Positions 37,076-44,367 of a stretch of 63,666 nucleotides of DNA are shown here, piece after piece. Both the position numbers and the translations under genes were made by a program. Below the pieces are notes generated by a model that saw only the letters and a list, made by a program, of their open reading frames with translations, did not search any database and was not told where the DNA came from. Origin of the DNA: CAZSMC01 sp964607755 (GTDB lineage: Bacteria > Zhuqueibacterota > Zhuqueibacteria > Residuimicrobiales > Krinioviventaceae); assembly GCA_964607755.1 (NCBI GenBank), contig CAZSMC010000022.1, positions 1 through 63,666 of the forward strand. The letters are read 5' to 3'. Each line of letters begins with the position of its first letter. Within the stretch, counting starts at the first letter, position 1.

Positions 37076-38446
37076 CTAAAAATAATTTCCAGTAAAAATA
37101 ATATAAACAAAAATCAAAAAAATCGCAACCGGGCATATAAAACGGATCAGAAACGTCCAGGTGCGCCGAAAGTAAAAAAAGTTTTCATGTTCCTCGACTT
37201 CCGCTTGGACAGATTTAATGCCCCACCGGTAGGCAACGAACAGCGAGATAAAAAAAGCGCCAACGGTTAGAGAATAGTTGCCTAATGTGATATTCAGCAT
37301 ATCGAGAAATCCGAGTCCGATGCCGGGTAGTTTGGACAACCATTCCACGCCACCGAACGATAATGCCGAAGGCAGTCCTAAAAAGAAAGCTATAATAGTG
37401 ATAAAAATTGTGGCTTTTTTACGCCGCCATTTTCGTTCGTCAACCATAAAAGCGACACACACCTCAAAAAGTGAAATTGTTGAAGTAAGCGCCGCAACTG
37501 TGAGCAGGAGAAAAAAACCGGACCCAAAGATTCCACCGAGCGGCATTTTGTTAAAAATTGTCGGAATGACGATAAATACTAAACCCGGGCCGCCCTCGGG
37601 GTCCAGGTTCATGGCAAAGAGGGCCGGAAAAATCAAAAATCCAGCCATAATGGCAATAAAAGTATCAAACAAACACACCCAGCCAGCCGACACAACGACA
37701 TTATCTGTTTTGGCAATGTAACTCCCATAAGTGATCATTGCCCCCATGCCAAGGCTCAGCGAAAAGAGCGCCTGTCCCAACGCCATGGCCACGATGCCCG
37801 GTGTCAGGCGTGAAAAATCAGGTTTCAGATAAAAAGTAAGCCCTTCTTCGGCGCCCGGGAGTGTGACAGACCGCAAGGTAAGCACAAACAAAAGGATCAG
37901 TAAAATTGGCATGAGAATTTTCACCCAGCGCTCGATGCCGCTGGAGATACCGCCCACAACGACCAAAGCTGTTAGCACTAAAAAAACAAGCAAGTAGAAT
38001 ACCGTTTCCGCTGGATTGCTGACAAAACGGTTAAAAATTTGTACAGATTGTTCGGATGTTATATTTTGTGAGAACACACCGCTCATGGTTTTAATAAAAT
38101 AACCAAACGTCCAGCCGGCAATCACCGAATAATAGGACAAAATACCGATGCCAGTTAATACGCCCAGAATTCCCACCAGCTTCCAGGCGCTTTCAGGGGC
38201 GAGTTTACGAAAAGCGCCCACGGGATTTAATCCGGTGTGGCGGCCGAGAGAAATTTCAGCGAGCATGACCGGCGCGCCAATCAATACGACGAAAATAATA
38301 TAAAGCAAAACAAAAGCCGCTCCTCCGCTTTCGCCGGTCACATATGGAAAGCGCCAGATATTACCCAGACCAATAGCAGAACCAGCAGCCGCCAATACAA
38401 AACCAATACGAGATCCCCAGGCACCACGATCTTTTGTTTTGTGCAA
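37076..38446 (-). CDS. Neurotransmitter:Na+ symporter (NSS) family transporter
   Basis: 456 residues with about 11-12 helices. The N-terminal GAWGSRIGFVLAAAGSAIGLGNIWRFPYV is the TM1 signature of the LeuT/NSS family, including the unwound Na+ site. GGAAFVLLYII and PVMLAEISLGRHTG follow. YYSVIAGWTFGYF and LGMGAMITYGSYI are the TM3 and TM6-like regions. Members import amino acids with Na+. There is no adjacent catabolic gene to give the substrate. Confidence 0.9.
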   Translation of the reverse strand: MHKTKDRGAWGSRIGFVLAAAGSAIGLGNIWRFPYVTGESGGAAFVLLYIIFVVLIGAPVMLAEISLGRHTGLNPVGAFRKLAPESAWKLVGILGVLTGIGILSYYSVIAGWTFGYFIKTMSGVFSQNITSEQSVQIFNRFVSNPAETVFYLLVFLVLTALVVVGGISSGIERWVKILMPILLILLFVLTLRSVTLPGAEEGLTFYLKPDFSRLTPGIVAMALGQALFSLSLGMGAMITYGSYIAKTDNVVVSAGWVCLFDTFIAIMAGFLIFPALFAMNLDPEGGPGLVFIVIPTIFNKMPLGGIFGSGFFLLLTVAALTSTISLFEVCVAFMVDERKWRRKKATIFITIIAFFLGLPSALSFGGVEWLSKLPGIGLGFLDMLNITLGNYSLTVGAFFISLFVAYRWGIKSVQAEVEEHENFFYFRRTWTFLIRFICPVAIFLIFVYIIFTGNYF

Positions 38447-38468
38447 AAAACCTCCTCTGACTATTGAT

Positions 38469-38987
38469 TTACCAATTAAACGTAAACTGAATTGTATAAA
38501 ACCGAGAAGTTAATCCGGTTTTTGGTTCGGATTGAGTAAAAGTTACCATTGAAAGATCAGGACTTGCTTCAAAATCTGCCATATGCGCATCGACATAGGC
38601 ATCGGCCATGCTGTATAAAATAGTCGCGCCTAACAGCCAGATGGAAAGATTCCGGTTTTCCCAATAATAATTTCGGTCTATTTCTGTTTCAGCGCTTTGC
38701 AGATATTGATTCAAAACAATGGCGTTGGTTAAAAATCCAATTTCAGCGCCGCCAATTAAAATGCCTTTGAACCATTTACCGTTATAAAATTGCCCCCAGC
38801 CCGGCAAAATTAACGACCGCAGCATGGCTCCGGTTGGGTCTGGCAAGGAAATGCTGTCAGATGGCGATGCGGTCGTGCTGTCCGCATTTGCAAAAGATTG
38901 AGACATCGCCGAAAAAATAACAGATGAAAAAGACAGTAAAAAAACCAGAATCACTAACGAATTTTTATGCGCGAAACAATGGATCAT
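38469..38987 (-). CDS. DUF5683-family membrane protein
   Basis: The ATG at 38987 overlaps the RidA stop (ATGA), so translation is coupled. 172 residues. A signal-anchor-like N-terminus (LVILVFLLSFSSVIFSAM) and the DUF5683 core follow: DPTGAMLRSLILPGWGQFYNGKWFKGILIGGAEIGF, with later helix WLLGATILYSMADAYVDAHM. This family is common in FCB genomes with unknown function. The same layout (RidA next to DUF5683) is not one I know as conserved. Confidence 0.82.
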   Translation of the reverse strand: MIHCFAHKNSLVILVFLLSFSSVIFSAMSQSFANADSTTASPSDSISLPDPTGAMLRSLILPGWGQFYNGKWFKGILIGGAEIGFLTNAIVLNQYLQSAETEIDRNYYWENRNLSIWLLGATILYSMADAYVDAHMADFEASPDLSMVTFTQSEPKTGLTSRFYTIQFTFNW

Positions 38988-39370
38988 TGATTCACACAAG
39001 CAATAGCTTCAATTTCGACAACAGCACCTTTTGGCAGTTGTTTAACGCCAACTACAGAACGTGCGGGTTTATGCTCTTTAAAAAAATGGGTATATTCCTG
39101 ATTCACCGCAGAAAATTTGTCCATCTCAACAAGGTAAACTGTGGTCTTTATGATACCGTTAATGTTTGCCCCTGATTCCTGTAAAACTGCCTGGATATTG
39201 TGCAGAGCCTGCCGGGCTTGAGCCGCAACATCGCTGCCGGCAAAATCGCCTGTTGCCGGATCTAATCCGAGTTGACCAGAGGTGAAAACAAATTTTTCAC
39301 ATCCTGTGCTGACAGCCTGACTGTACGGACCAATGGCTTTGGGCGCTTTGGTTGTCTTGATGAGTTTCAT
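38984..39370 (-). CDS. ridA: RidA/YjgF-family enamine/imine deaminase
   Basis: 128 residues, full length. It has APKAIGPYSQAV near the N-terminus, FTSGQLGLDP, and KPARSVVGVKQLPKGAVVEIEAIA with the active-site Arg and Glu. RidA hydrolyses 2-aminoacrylate and related imines, protecting PLP enzymes. It overlaps the upstream GAF/HD-GYP gene by 4 bp and the downstream DUF5683 gene by 4 bp. Confidence 0.95.
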   Translation of the reverse strand: MKLIKTTKAPKAIGPYSQAVSTGCEKFVFTSGQLGLDPATGDFAGSDVAAQARQALHNIQAVLQESGANINGIIKTTVYLVEMDKFSAVNQEYTHFFKEHKPARSVVGVKQLPKGAVVEIEAIACVNQ

Positions 39371-40671
39371 TTTTTCAATCCTGCAAATATGTTTTTTGAA
39401 TAATATTTTATGAATATTTCGATCACCTCTTGTTGCTCCTGATTTGTGGAATCGTTATTATTGAACATCACTATGTCACTGATGCTAAAATTCTGCAAAA
39501 AGTTCAAATCGCTTTCATTGAGTATATCGCTGTTTTGCATTTCCAGGATAGCTACAATTCGATCCAGTTTGATCTTTTTAAACGCAGCAACAACAAACTC
39601 GTCAAAAGCTGTGCCGGTATCCTGTGATAAAATATCCATAACCCGGAAAAAATTCATGCGGGTGCGATAGTGCCGTTTGGAAGTAAGGGCATCAAACACA
39701 TCTGCAACAGCAATTATTTTCGATAACATTGGAATTTCATTATCGCGTAACCCAACAGGATAGCCGCTGCCATCCAGGCGTTCGTGATGAGATGAAGCTA
39801 TCAGCGGAACATCGCCCAGTTCCCGGGTAAAATTGATTTTTTCGAGTATCGTGCGCGTGTACCGCGGATGGTGTTGAATCTGCTTGTATTCTTCATCTGT
39901 CAATGCGCCATTTTTTGTCAGAATGGCTTCGCGCACTCCGATCTTGCCAAAATCGTGCAGCAATGCGGCTGTTCGAAGAACTTCTCGCTCTTGATCAGAC
40001 AGGTTTAAAATTTGAGCGATTTCATCAGCATACAAGGCAATTCTCTTGGAATGCCCGGCCGTCAAGGGATCTCTGGCATCTATGGTACTTGCCAGGGTTT
40101 CGATAAAACTATCAAAGGTCTTTTTCTGCTCTTCATAAAGTCGGGCGTTTTCGAGCTGGGATGCAGAAATCACAGAAATGGCATTGAGCAACTCTTCATC
40201 CTCATTAGTAAAAGGTCCCCCGAATTTATTCAGCGCCTGAAATACGCCAATATTGCTGCCCATATTATTTCTTAACGGCACAGCTAAAATATTACGCGTC
40301 ACGTAGCCTGTTTGCCTGTCGATATCCGGATTAAACCTGTGGTCAGAATAAACGTCCGGAATGTTCAGAATCCGGCCTGTTGTCGCCACATGTCCGGCGA
40401 TACCGGCTGTTTTTGGGAAACGTATGCGCGCATTCCCATGCGCTGCCCGTGACCACAACTCGTTCTTTTCTTTATCTAAAAGAAACACAGCGCAACGATC
40501 GCAATTGAGCGCTTTTTTCACTTCATCCATAATAAGTGAAAGCAAACGATCAATGCCGAGCTCTTGAGTGATGTTGCGCGTGATAGTAAAAAGAACTTTT
40601 AATTTTTCATGATGCTTCGGGTGTGTGAGAACATGGCCCGTATTTTGGACTTTCTGAAGGGGCATTGACAA
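39367..40671 (-). CDS. GAF sensor with HD-GYP phosphodiesterase domain
   Basis: 434 residues. A GAF domain (residues about 30-175) has CDRCAVFLLDKEKNELW and FPKTAGIAGHVATTG. The HD-GYP domain follows (about 195-330): HSKRIALYA, HDFGKIGVREAIL, HHERLDGSGYP and DVFDALTSKRHYR. All metal and GYP motifs are present, so cyclic-di-GMP hydrolysis is likely. The GAF domain may bind a small ligand. A C-terminal helical segment (about 360-434) is not recognised. There is no receiver domain. It lies directly upstream of ridA with a 4-bp overlap. Confidence 0.88.
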   Translation of the reverse strand: MSMPLQKVQNTGHVLTHPKHHEKLKVLFTITRNITQELGIDRLLSLIMDEVKKALNCDRCAVFLLDKEKNELWSRAAHGNARIRFPKTAGIAGHVATTGRILNIPDVYSDHRFNPDIDRQTGYVTRNILAVPLRNNMGSNIGVFQALNKFGGPFTNEDEELLNAISVISASQLENARLYEEQKKTFDSFIETLASTIDARDPLTAGHSKRIALYADEIAQILNLSDQEREVLRTAALLHDFGKIGVREAILTKNGALTDEEYKQIQHHPRYTRTILEKINFTRELGDVPLIASSHHERLDGSGYPVGLRDNEIPMLSKIIAVADVFDALTSKRHYRTRMNFFRVMDILSQDTGTAFDEFVVAAFKKIKLDRIVAILEMQNSDILNESDLNFLQNFSISDIVMFNNNDSTNQEQQEVIEIFIKYYSKNIFAGLKK

Positions 40672-40683
40672 AGCTTTGAACCA

Positions 40684-40863
40684 TTAGTTGTTTTTCTTTT
40701 CTTCTTTTATTTCTACATCCTGGATATCTTCTTCAGAAAGATCGAGAGGTTTATTTTTACCTTTTCCATGAATTTCAATTGGTGATTTTTTTGGCTTTAA
40801 TAGAGACGATGCAACTTTTACGGCAAAATACATGAGAAAGCCAATTAATATGAGACGTAACAT
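40684..40863 (-). CDS. Small single-pass membrane protein (59 aa)
   Basis: An ATG at 40863 with AAGGA about 10 nt upstream starts MLRLILIGFLMYFAVKVASSL, one membrane helix. A basic and then acidic tail follows (LKPKKSPIEIHGKGKNKP, then LDLSEEDIQDVEIKEEKKNN). Small proteins of this form, with a helix and an SEEDIxDxEI-type tail, are seen next to housekeeping genes in FCB genomes. No function is known to me. It is 12 bp upstream of the GAF/HD-GYP gene on the same strand, so probably the first gene of that transcript. Confidence 0.72.
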   Translation of the reverse strand: MLRLILIGFLMYFAVKVASSLLKPKKSPIEIHGKGKNKPLDLSEEDIQDVEIKEEKKNN

Positions 40864-40968
40864 GAAATTTAATCCTTATTAAAAATAATCATCATAGCCG
40901 CATTTGCTCTATGAGTATGATAGTTAACAATATGCACAATTTTTCTTATGAAATCAAGATTAATATAG

Positions 40969-41069
40969 TTGACAGCGTATTTCTTCAGTTATAGGTGGAG
41001 ACACACTGACAAATGGCTCTTTTCAGTGGAATAACAAGGACTCTTTTCAGTGTTAAGTTGAAAAATTAA
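40969..41069 (+). promoter_or_regulatory. Leader region of the cytochrome cluster: promoter-like box and direct repeat
   Basis: TTGACA at 40969-40974 is followed after 15 nt by TATAGG at 40990-40995, a possible promoter with a short spacer. Downstream, ctcttttcagtg occurs twice, at 41017-41028 and 41041-41052, 24 nt apart. Either copy can pair with cactga at 41004-41009. A short frame from ATG 41013 (18 codons, MALFSGITRTLFSVKLKN) ends at 41069, just before the ribosome-binding site of the cytochrome gene. It could be a leader peptide, but it has no good ribosome-binding site of its own. Confidence 0.35.
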
Positions 41070-41079
41070 AGGAGGATTT

Positions 41080-41490
41080 TTGAAAAAACGAGTATATTTG
41101 ATCTTTTTATCGATTATCTTTTTAAACTGCTCAGATGACATTGTTTCAGAATGCGAAAAGAGCATCGATGATTTACCATCTTTTCAGAAAATGACATTTA
41201 CAGATATCCAGGAACAAATTTTCAATCCGAGCTGCGTCTCATGCCACTCTGGCACACGGCCCTCCGGCGGATTAGACCTGACAGAAAGTGAATCATGGAA
41301 TAATCTTGTTAATGTCAACAGTGCAACGTCGTCTTATAAACTTGTTGTTCCTTACGACAGCGAAAACAGTTATTTATATCTTGTCTTAGATGGCACATCA
41401 GCCCCTTTAATGCCTCCAAACGGGCGGATAGGCCAGGCCAAAATCGACTCGGTAGCATCCTGGATTGACCGAGGCGCTCCACAAAATTAG
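41080..41490 (+). CDS. Monoheme c-type cytochrome-like lipoprotein
   Basis: 136 residues from a TTG start with GGAGG about 5 nt upstream. The signal peptide ends FLNCS, so the Cys near residue 17 is probably lipidated. The heme motif CVSCHSG (CxxCH) sits in FNPSCVSCHSGTRPSGG. APLMPP later supplies a likely axial Met, then a helix (KIDSVASWIDRGAP). This is the cytochrome c-like domain used in many envelope-bound electron carriers of FCB and Planctomycetes. It is first in a four-gene plus-strand cluster with YceI, DUF5777 and a second heme-motif protein. Confidence 0.85.
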   Translation: MKKRVYLIFLSIIFLNCSDDIVSECEKSIDDLPSFQKMTFTDIQEQIFNPSCVSCHSGTRPSGGLDLTESESWNNLVNVNSATSSYKLVVPYDSENSYLYLVLDGTSAPLMPPNGRIGQAKIDSVASWIDRGAPQN

Positions 41491-41499
41491 GAGATTATC

Positions 41500-42066
41500 A
41501 TGTTCTTACGTTTCACGTTCATTCTGCTCTTATTTATCTCACTAAACCATGCCGCAGAGTATCATGTAGATACTGAAGCAGACAATGTGGTGAGATTCAT
41601 CTCTAAAGCCCCTCTTGAGGAATTTGACGGTATAACAGATGCGATCGATGGATACGTGCTGTGGGAAGGCGCGGAAATGTTAAATAAAAATGAATTTTTC
41701 TTCCAAGTCGATCTGGCAACGTTGGATACCGGCATTGGACTCCGTAACCGGCATATGCGGGAAAATTATTTGGAGACGGAAAAATATCCATTTGCTTCCT
41801 ACGAGGGTGAGATGGTAAATATTGATTCTACTGATGCGGATACACTCATCGTCAATGTAAAGGGGACATTTTCTATTCATGGTGTTAAAAATCCCCTTTC
41901 TGCACAAGGCAAAATTGTACCCACGACTAACGGTTATTTTGCAAAATCTGCGTTTCAGATCAAACTTGGGGATTATAACATAAAAATTCCCAAACTCATG
42001 TTTATGAAACTGAACGAAATCATTAATATCGAAATACAATTTTATACAAAAAAAGTAAAAGAATGA
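41500..42066 (+). CDS. YceI-family periplasmic protein
   Basis: 188 residues with a signal peptide (MFLRFTFILLLFISLNHAAE). The family pattern is clear: VRFISKAPLEEFDGITDAIDGYV, LATLDTGIGLRNRHMRENYLETEKYPFASYEG, and IHGVKNPLSAQG. This lipocalin-like barrel binds isoprenoid lipids such as ubiquinone-8 or polyprenyl chains in known members. It starts 9 bp after the cytochrome-like gene and 10 bp before the DUF5777 gene, so all are probably translated from one mRNA. A quinone or polyprenoid carrier next to heme proteins suggests an electron-transfer role, not yet shown. Confidence 0.92.
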   Translation: MFLRFTFILLLFISLNHAAEYHVDTEADNVVRFISKAPLEEFDGITDAIDGYVLWEGAEMLNKNEFFFQVDLATLDTGIGLRNRHMRENYLETEKYPFASYEGEMVNIDSTDADTLIVNVKGTFSIHGVKNPLSAQGKIVPTTNGYFAKSAFQIKLGDYNIKIPKLMFMKLNEIINIEIQFYTKKVKE

Positions 42067-42076
42067 AAGGCCTGTT

Positions 42077-42922
42077 TTGAAACACACTATTTTTTTGATA
42101 GGCATTTTTATTTTTGTTACATGCACAGCGCTATTCGCGCAAACAGAGCGATCGAGCTGGCAGCGCCCCGAGGCTGAGAGCCGTATATTACAACTGTTTC
42201 ATTCACCCCATGCTATTGTGTTGCCCACGGCTGAAACCCTGTCACAAGGTGATATCCTGTTCGAAGTGTCGCATCGATTCTTACCATCCATTGGAAATGG
42301 TATTCAGGCTTTTTGGGGTGTTGATGGACCTGCAAATATTCGTTTGGCGCTGGGGTATGGCGTAACGGATCGATTTTTAGTTAACCTCGGACGTACAAAT
42401 GTATATGATAATATAGATGTGCAACTAAAATACAAAGCCATGGAATGGGAAAATAAACTGGCGCCCACTCTGTTGACAATTCAGGCCGGAGCAGCGGTTA
42501 ACACAGAAATAAACGAGCCGTTAGAAAATGAATCCAAACGCTGGCAATATTATGGCCAACTGGTTTTTAATACATTAATAAAAGATAAATTCGGCATGGG
42601 TCTTGTGCCTTCCTATCTTGACAATTCTCATATCTTTTGCAAAAAAAGACAATACGCATTTGCTGTGGGCACCTATGGTCAATATTATGTTTCCAGATTT
42701 TGGAGCGTGCTTTTTGAATGGACACCAACAGTAACCGGATGGCGACAATGGCACAATTCCGTTAGTTTTGGAGTGGAATTGGAAACAGGTGGACACTTTT
42801 TCAAGCTATTTTTTACTAACAATGGAAACATCAACACATCTCAATATCTTGCCGGTGCCGATCTTGATTTTAACGATCCCCAAAACTGGCGATTTGGTTT
42901 TCTGATCTCGAGAACTTTATAA
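42077..42922 (+). CDS. DUF5777-family beta-barrel protein
   Basis: 281 residues from a TTG start, with a signal peptide (MKHTIFLIGIFIFVTCTALFAQ). The mature protein has many amphipathic strands and patterns such as LPTAETLSQGDILFEVSHRF, LALGYGVTDRFLVNLGR and NWRFGFLISRTL, ending in Leu rather than Phe. DUF5777 proteins are outer-membrane barrels of unknown function that occur beside YceI and c-type cytochrome genes. It lies 10 bp after YceI and 47 bp before the tagged heme protein. Confidence 0.82.
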   Translation: MKHTIFLIGIFIFVTCTALFAQTERSSWQRPEAESRILQLFHSPHAIVLPTAETLSQGDILFEVSHRFLPSIGNGIQAFWGVDGPANIRLALGYGVTDRFLVNLGRTNVYDNIDVQLKYKAMEWENKLAPTLLTIQAGAAVNTEINEPLENESKRWQYYGQLVFNTLIKDKFGMGLVPSYLDNSHIFCKKRQYAFAVGTYGQYYVSRFWSVLFEWTPTVTGWRQWHNSVSFGVELETGGHFFKLFFTNNGNINTSQYLAGADLDFNDPQNWRFGFLISRTL

Positions 42923-42969
42923 ACATTTTTACAAATATTTGTTTGGAAAATAAAAAACAAGGATATGCT

Positions 42970-43626
42970 ATGAAAAAATCAGCTACAATCATTTTACTCC
43001 TGGTTATTGTCACCATTGGTTACTCCCGTTCCAAACGAGTAAACCAGATTCCGAATGGTTCAAAATTCAATTGTGAAACGTGCCACGAGGGTTTTGGCGG
43101 GCCGCGTAATGTGTTTGGTCAACAAGTGGGTACGAACTATTTGGATGGTAACGGTGATGTCATTTGGGGCGCTGAACTTGCTGGGCTCGATGCCGACGAT
43201 GATGGTGCAACGAACGGCGAAGAGTTGCAAGACCCGGCCGGCGAATGGAAAATTGGTGAGCCAAATCCGGGGCAGAGCGACTTGGTAACAAATCCGGGAG
43301 ATCCGGAAAGCGTCGTTTCGGTAAGTTTGGCAGCGAATAAAACGCCAGATCACTTTCAGTTAATGCAGAATTATCCGAATCCATTTAATAACTCGACGCG
43401 TCTGCAGTTCATTATTAATCGCCCCGGTTTCGCTACGCTCATCGTTTACGACATACAAGGTAAACCTGTGGCCACATTGTTGAACGAGCATCTCTCTCCC
43501 GGCCAACACACAATAAATTGGAACGGAACGGATTCGAACGGTCAAATTCTGTCATCTGGAGTGTATTTGGCCAGATTCAAATTGGGACAAGAATCGGCTA
43601 CAATTCCAATGATCTATCTCAAATAA
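42970..43626 (+). CDS. Secreted heme-motif protein with type IX-like sorting domain
   Basis: About 218 residues from an ATG with AAGGA about 7 nt upstream. A signal peptide (ATIILLLVIVTIGYS) is followed by FNCETCHEGFGG, a CxxCH heme motif. Next comes an acidic, possibly Ca-binding DADDDGATNGEELQDP. The last 80 residues are a FlgD-like sorting domain (NYPNPFNNSTRL ... GVYLARFKLG) ending IPMIYLK. It would be exported to the surface or outside by the PorV/type IX route. A monoheme protein with a sorting tag is unusual. It closes the c-type/YceI/DUF5777 cluster and is followed by a terminator. Confidence 0.82.
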   Translation: MKKSATIILLLVIVTIGYSRSKRVNQIPNGSKFNCETCHEGFGGPRNVFGQQVGTNYLDGNGDVIWGAELAGLDADDDGATNGEELQDPAGEWKIGEPNPGQSDLVTNPGDPESVVSVSLAANKTPDHFQLMQNYPNPFNNSTRLQFIINRPGFATLIVYDIQGKPVATLLNEHLSPGQHTINWNGTDSNGQILSSGVYLARFKLGQESATIPMIYLK

Positions 43627-43633
43627 AAAGTAA

Positions 43634-43658
43634 AACCGGGAACTGTATGTTCCCGGTT
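43634..43658 (-). terminator. Convergent intrinsic terminator between heme cluster and methyltransferase
   Basis: A 10-bp perfect stem (aaccgggaac / gttcccggtt) surrounds a 5-nt loop. Read on the minus strand it is followed by TTTACTTTTT, so it should stop the methyltransferase transcript. The palindrome also overlaps the minus-strand stop codon at 43657. It may act on the plus-strand cluster as well, though the T run is weaker on that side. Confidence 0.75.
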
Positions 43659-44367
43659 ACTTCACCCCGCTTATAATGGCTAAATTTAAAAATCGCCATG
43701 GCACTTCGATGGTGTGAAATCCGGCATCCTGGAGCCACTGCTTTTTTTCTTCCACCGTAACCACATGATGTTCCTGACGCAAAATCGTGGATTGTGAGAG
43801 TTGGTCGATTTGCTCTTTGCTGACTTTGCCGTCTGCTAATGCTTTTTGGATAAAATTCATCTCCAAATCGTGAAAAACACGATTGACGCGATTGTCCTTG
43901 GAACGAAAAAATTCGCACGAAATCCAGCGGCTGCCTTTTTCCATCATATCATAGCTTTCCTGAATCACTTGTTTGTGCCGGGAAACTGGCAAATAGTCGA
44001 GCGTGAACGAAGACATCACAGCGTGCAAATGATCAATATCATTCATCCATGTATCGTCATTCAGGTCCCGTTGCATCGGCAAAAACTGATCGGATATTTC
44101 TTTCAGTTTTTGGTGCGCCCTCCACAGAATATCCTGATGACGCTCAACACCAAATACAATACTTTGTGGGAAAACATGCATTACATTTGAGGTCAGGTCT
44201 CCGAAACCACAGCCCAAATCGGCGATGCGGGTTTCCGAGTTAGATTGCAAGTCCAGTAACGAAACCATGATATCGTGCGCTTCATTGTACTTTGGGATGA
44301 TGAACTGAATCATCTCCTCAATAAGGTCGATCTGTTCTTCATTTTGGATATTGCGGTCTTTCATCAT
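43657..44367 (-). CDS. Class I SAM-dependent methyltransferase
   Basis: 236 residues. The Rossmann-like core shows ADLGCGFGDLTSNVMHVF (motif I), FGVERHQDIL (acidic motif II) and LHAVMSSFTLDYLP (motif post-I/II). A helical C-terminal part and ILRQEHHVVTVEEKKQWLQDAGFHTIEVPW match UbiE/tRNA-type cytosolic methyltransferases. The substrate is unknown. Its start codons (ATGATG) overlap the stop of the TPR-GWxTD gene by 4 bp, so the two are translationally coupled. Downstream is a strong terminator. Confidence 0.82.
   Translation of the reverse strand: MMKDRNIQNEEQIDLIEEMIQFIIPKYNEAHDIMVSLLDLQSNSETRIADLGCGFGDLTSNVMHVFPQSIVFGVERHQDILWRAHQKLKEISDQFLPMQRDLNDDTWMNDIDHLHAVMSSFTLDYLPVSRHKQVIQESYDMMEKGSRWISCEFFRSKDNRVNRVFHDLEMNFIQKALADGKVSKEQIDQLSQSTILRQEHHVVTVEEKKQWLQDAGFHTIEVPWRFLNLAIISGVK

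Noticed and set aside
36954..37110. Long N-terminal extension of the HD-domain gene
   Set aside because: The extra 52 codons look like an untranslated leader with a low-complexity composition, and the HD fold starts after the ATG at 36954.
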